Assembly (NCBI GenBank): GCA_910579655.1
Contig: CAJTVE010000064.1
Span: 1 to 15,424 of the forward strand
From: an uncultured Allobaculum sp.
GTDB taxonomy: Bacteria; Bacillota_I; Bacilli_A; Erysipelotrichales; Erysipelotrichaceae
Reading direction: 5' to 3'
Length of the DNA stretch: 15,424 nucleotides
In this document: piece after piece, positions 14,488-15,424 of the stretch
How positions within the stretch are numbered: the first letter of the stretch is position 1
Layout of the letters: every line of letters begins with the position of its first letter
Program-made: the position numbers and the translations under genes
The notes under the pieces: model-generated
Seen by the model: only the letters and a program-made list of their open reading frames with translations
Told to the model about the DNA's origin: nothing
Databases searched by the model: none

Positions 14488-14626
14488 TCTGAACGGATTG
14501 CCCTTTTTAGAGCAGACTTCCCCTGACATGGTCAGTGGATATTTAGTTCCTGATACAGATGAGTTTGGCATGAAGTGTACTCATTCATTTATTCGTTTAT
14601 CTGAATCCGAAGATTCTCTTGATTAA
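14474..14626 (+). pseudogene. C-terminal coding remnant of an unknown gene
   Basis: A frame of 50 codons without a usable start reads KSLNDLNGLPFLEQTSPDMV, then SGYLVPDTDEFGMKC and THSFIRLSESEDSLD before TAA, directly ahead of a strong terminator. The composition is that of a real protein end, and the terminator would naturally belong to it. It overlaps the last 14 bases of the lipoprotein gene in another frame, so the upstream gene's arrival may have truncated it. I do not recognise the family. Confidence 0.35.
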
Positions 14627-14648
14627 AAGGATATCTTCGGATTTTTTT
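14604..14648 (+). terminator. Rho-independent terminator
   Basis: AATCCGAAGAT (14604-14614) pairs perfectly with ATCTTCGGATT (14633-14643), followed by seven T (14642-14648). It ends the secreted-protein/lipoprotein operon and overlaps the tail of the coding remnant. Confidence 0.85.
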
Positions 14649-14654
14649 GGTCCT

Positions 14655-14717
14655 CCACATTTGCTGGTGCTTTACTGTTGTGTGGGAAATGTGGTCGGAT
14701 GTGGTCGGACCACACAA
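14655..14717. repeat. Dense cluster of direct and inverted GTGG repeats
   Basis: The 10-mer ATGTGGTCGG occurs twice in perfect tandem (14689-14698 and 14699-14708). GTGGTCGGACCAC (14701-14713) is a palindrome around one base. TTGTGTGG (14678-14685) is complementary to CCACACAA (14710-14717), and CCACATTT (14655-14662) to AAATGTGG (14687-14694). The pairings compete with one another. The role is unknown; it may be an old element end or a protein binding site. Confidence 0.5.
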
Positions 14718-14800
14718 AACATTTGGAGCCTAGGACAAATACTGAAGTAAGCTTTTAATATTCTGACGGCCTTGAAGTCGGATTGATATTCAGGCACCAT

Positions 14801-14880
14801 GAAAAGGCGAAGATAAGCACCAGATTTCGGACTTTCCTTTCGGGAAAGCCTGAAACCAGGCTGCTCTTCGCCGCTTTTTC
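14801..14880. terminator. Branched hairpin/terminator after the IS66 transposase
   Basis: GGCGAAGA (14806-14813) pairs with TCTTCGCC (14865-14872). Inside lie CTTTCC with GGAAAG and AGCCTG with CAGGCT, forming a three-way structure. A T-run follows on both strands, five on plus and four on minus, so it may act in either direction. Confidence 0.55.
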
Positions 14881-14885
14881 ATTTC

Positions 14886-15424
14886 TTAGACCGTTATCAG
14901 CTTGCAGGCTTTCTGGACTTCTGGGTTCCAGGGCAGAACACTTTCAATCGCTTCATCAGGAATGGTGTTCTGGTAGGTCCGGGCTGCCTGAAGTTTCTCC
15001 AGAACGTAGACCAGATATTTGTAAATATTCAGTCCGTTCCTTCTGGCGGTCTTGGTGATCGTAAACATCAGGGCCAGAGCTTCGGCTCCGTCGGGGGAAT
15101 AGGCAAATTCCCAGTTGTGGCGGCCGCGGGCTACGGTTACGAAGTTGGCTTCGGCTCTGTTGTTTGTGATCGGTACGGTTGGATTGTCCAGGAAAATTGT
15201 CAGTCCATCCTTATATTTCAGAAGGTATTTCAAGGCTTTTCTGAGCTTTTCGCTGCTTAGGGACTCAATATCGAGAGTATCGATCCAGTCGTAGAGTTCC
15301 TGGACAATCGGTGCCACCTTCTCCTGACGCGCTGCTCTGCGCGCCTGAATAGAAAGCTTCTTTTCCTGGATTTCATCCTCTGCGTCGAATATCCGGTCGA
15401 TGAAACACAGTCCTTTCTCAGCCA
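14886..15424 (-). CDS. IS66-family transposase, C-terminal part (start outside window)
   Basis: The minus-strand frame is open from the window edge to TAA at 14886-14888, giving 179 residues of the C-terminus; a GTG at 15317 is only an internal codon. Family features are LRKALKYLLKYKDGLTIFL, the NNRAEANF stretch carrying the catalytic Glu, GRHNWEFAYSPDGAEA, the TARRNGLNIYKYL helix and a C-terminal PW. Most IS66 proteins have RxIRP after NNxAE and RKNW for the GRHNW here, so this is a diverged member. The DDE aspartates must lie beyond the edge. Nothing visible in this part is broken. Confidence 0.85.
   Translation of the reverse strand, partial: AEKGLCFIDRIFDAEDEIQEKKLSIQARRAARQEKVAPIVQELYDWIDTLDIESLSSEKLRKALKYLLKYKDGLTIFLDNPTVPITNNRAEANFVTVARGRHNWEFAYSPDGAEALALMFTITKTARRNGLNIYKYLVYVLEKLQAARTYQNTIPDEAIESVLPWNPEVQKACKLITV

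Larger units (their letters stand above)
14747..15424 (-). mobile_element. IS66-family element, partial
   Basis: A GTAAGC at 14747-14752 matches the usual start of IS66-family ends and lies outside the 3' end of the transposase, at the expected place. The element runs off the right edge, so its other end and target duplication cannot be checked. The candidate 8-base flank is ATACTGAA (14739-14746). Confidence 0.6.

Overview
The window looks like a chromosomal segment of a gut-type Firmicute. Purine-rich Shine-Dalgarno sites, Gram-positive signal peptides, an MMPL transporter paired with a secreted Leu/Gly-heptad protein, and IS1634-like and IS66 elements all fit this. Erysipelotrichia is my best guess, from general likeness only; no marker gene fixes the taxon.

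Layout. 1-428 holds the terminator of an upstream gene and a good promoter with a long leader for a YbaK-type editing protein (429-899). A bidirectional terminator (1144-1179) separates it from a convergent TetR-family regulator (1291-1932, minus). The regulator is divergent from a two-gene operon: an MMPL/RND-type exporter (2088-4205), overlapping a 1128-residue secreted protein (4198-7584) with two exact blocks of Leu/Gly heptads around an Ala-rich coiled coil. Two copies of the palindrome TGACCANTGGTCA lie in the divergent promoter region, one of them over the exporter promoter, so the three genes look like one self-contained regulon. The regulator's own promoter puts the transcript start at its ATG, suggesting a leaderless mRNA.

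From 7.6 to 14.6 kb the DNA becomes more AT-rich and accessory in character. A 435-residue XRE-HTH regulator with a long helical, TPR-like body (7838-9145, minus) is divergent from an unannotated 51-codon ORF (9216-9371) with a good ribosome site. Next come a 17-codon ORF with an excellent ribosome site whose 3' half takes part in two interlocking inverted repeats, then a secreted protein with a Gly/Ala-rich hydrophobic segment (9930-10640) and a translationally coupled four-helix membrane protein (10627-11037). I read this as a possible peptide-regulated secreted toxin/bacteriocin with its immunity protein, but that is inference.

An IS1634-like insertion sequence (11230-12989) with a transposase broken by one frameshift and one in-frame amber codon follows, set inside a second, outer inverted repeat. 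Beyond it are a second secreted protein (13165-13845) and an abutting lipoprotein (13846-14487), with their own promoter and a strong terminator. The right edge holds a coding remnant, a cluster of GTGGTCGG repeats, and the C-terminal part of an IS66 transposase running off the window.
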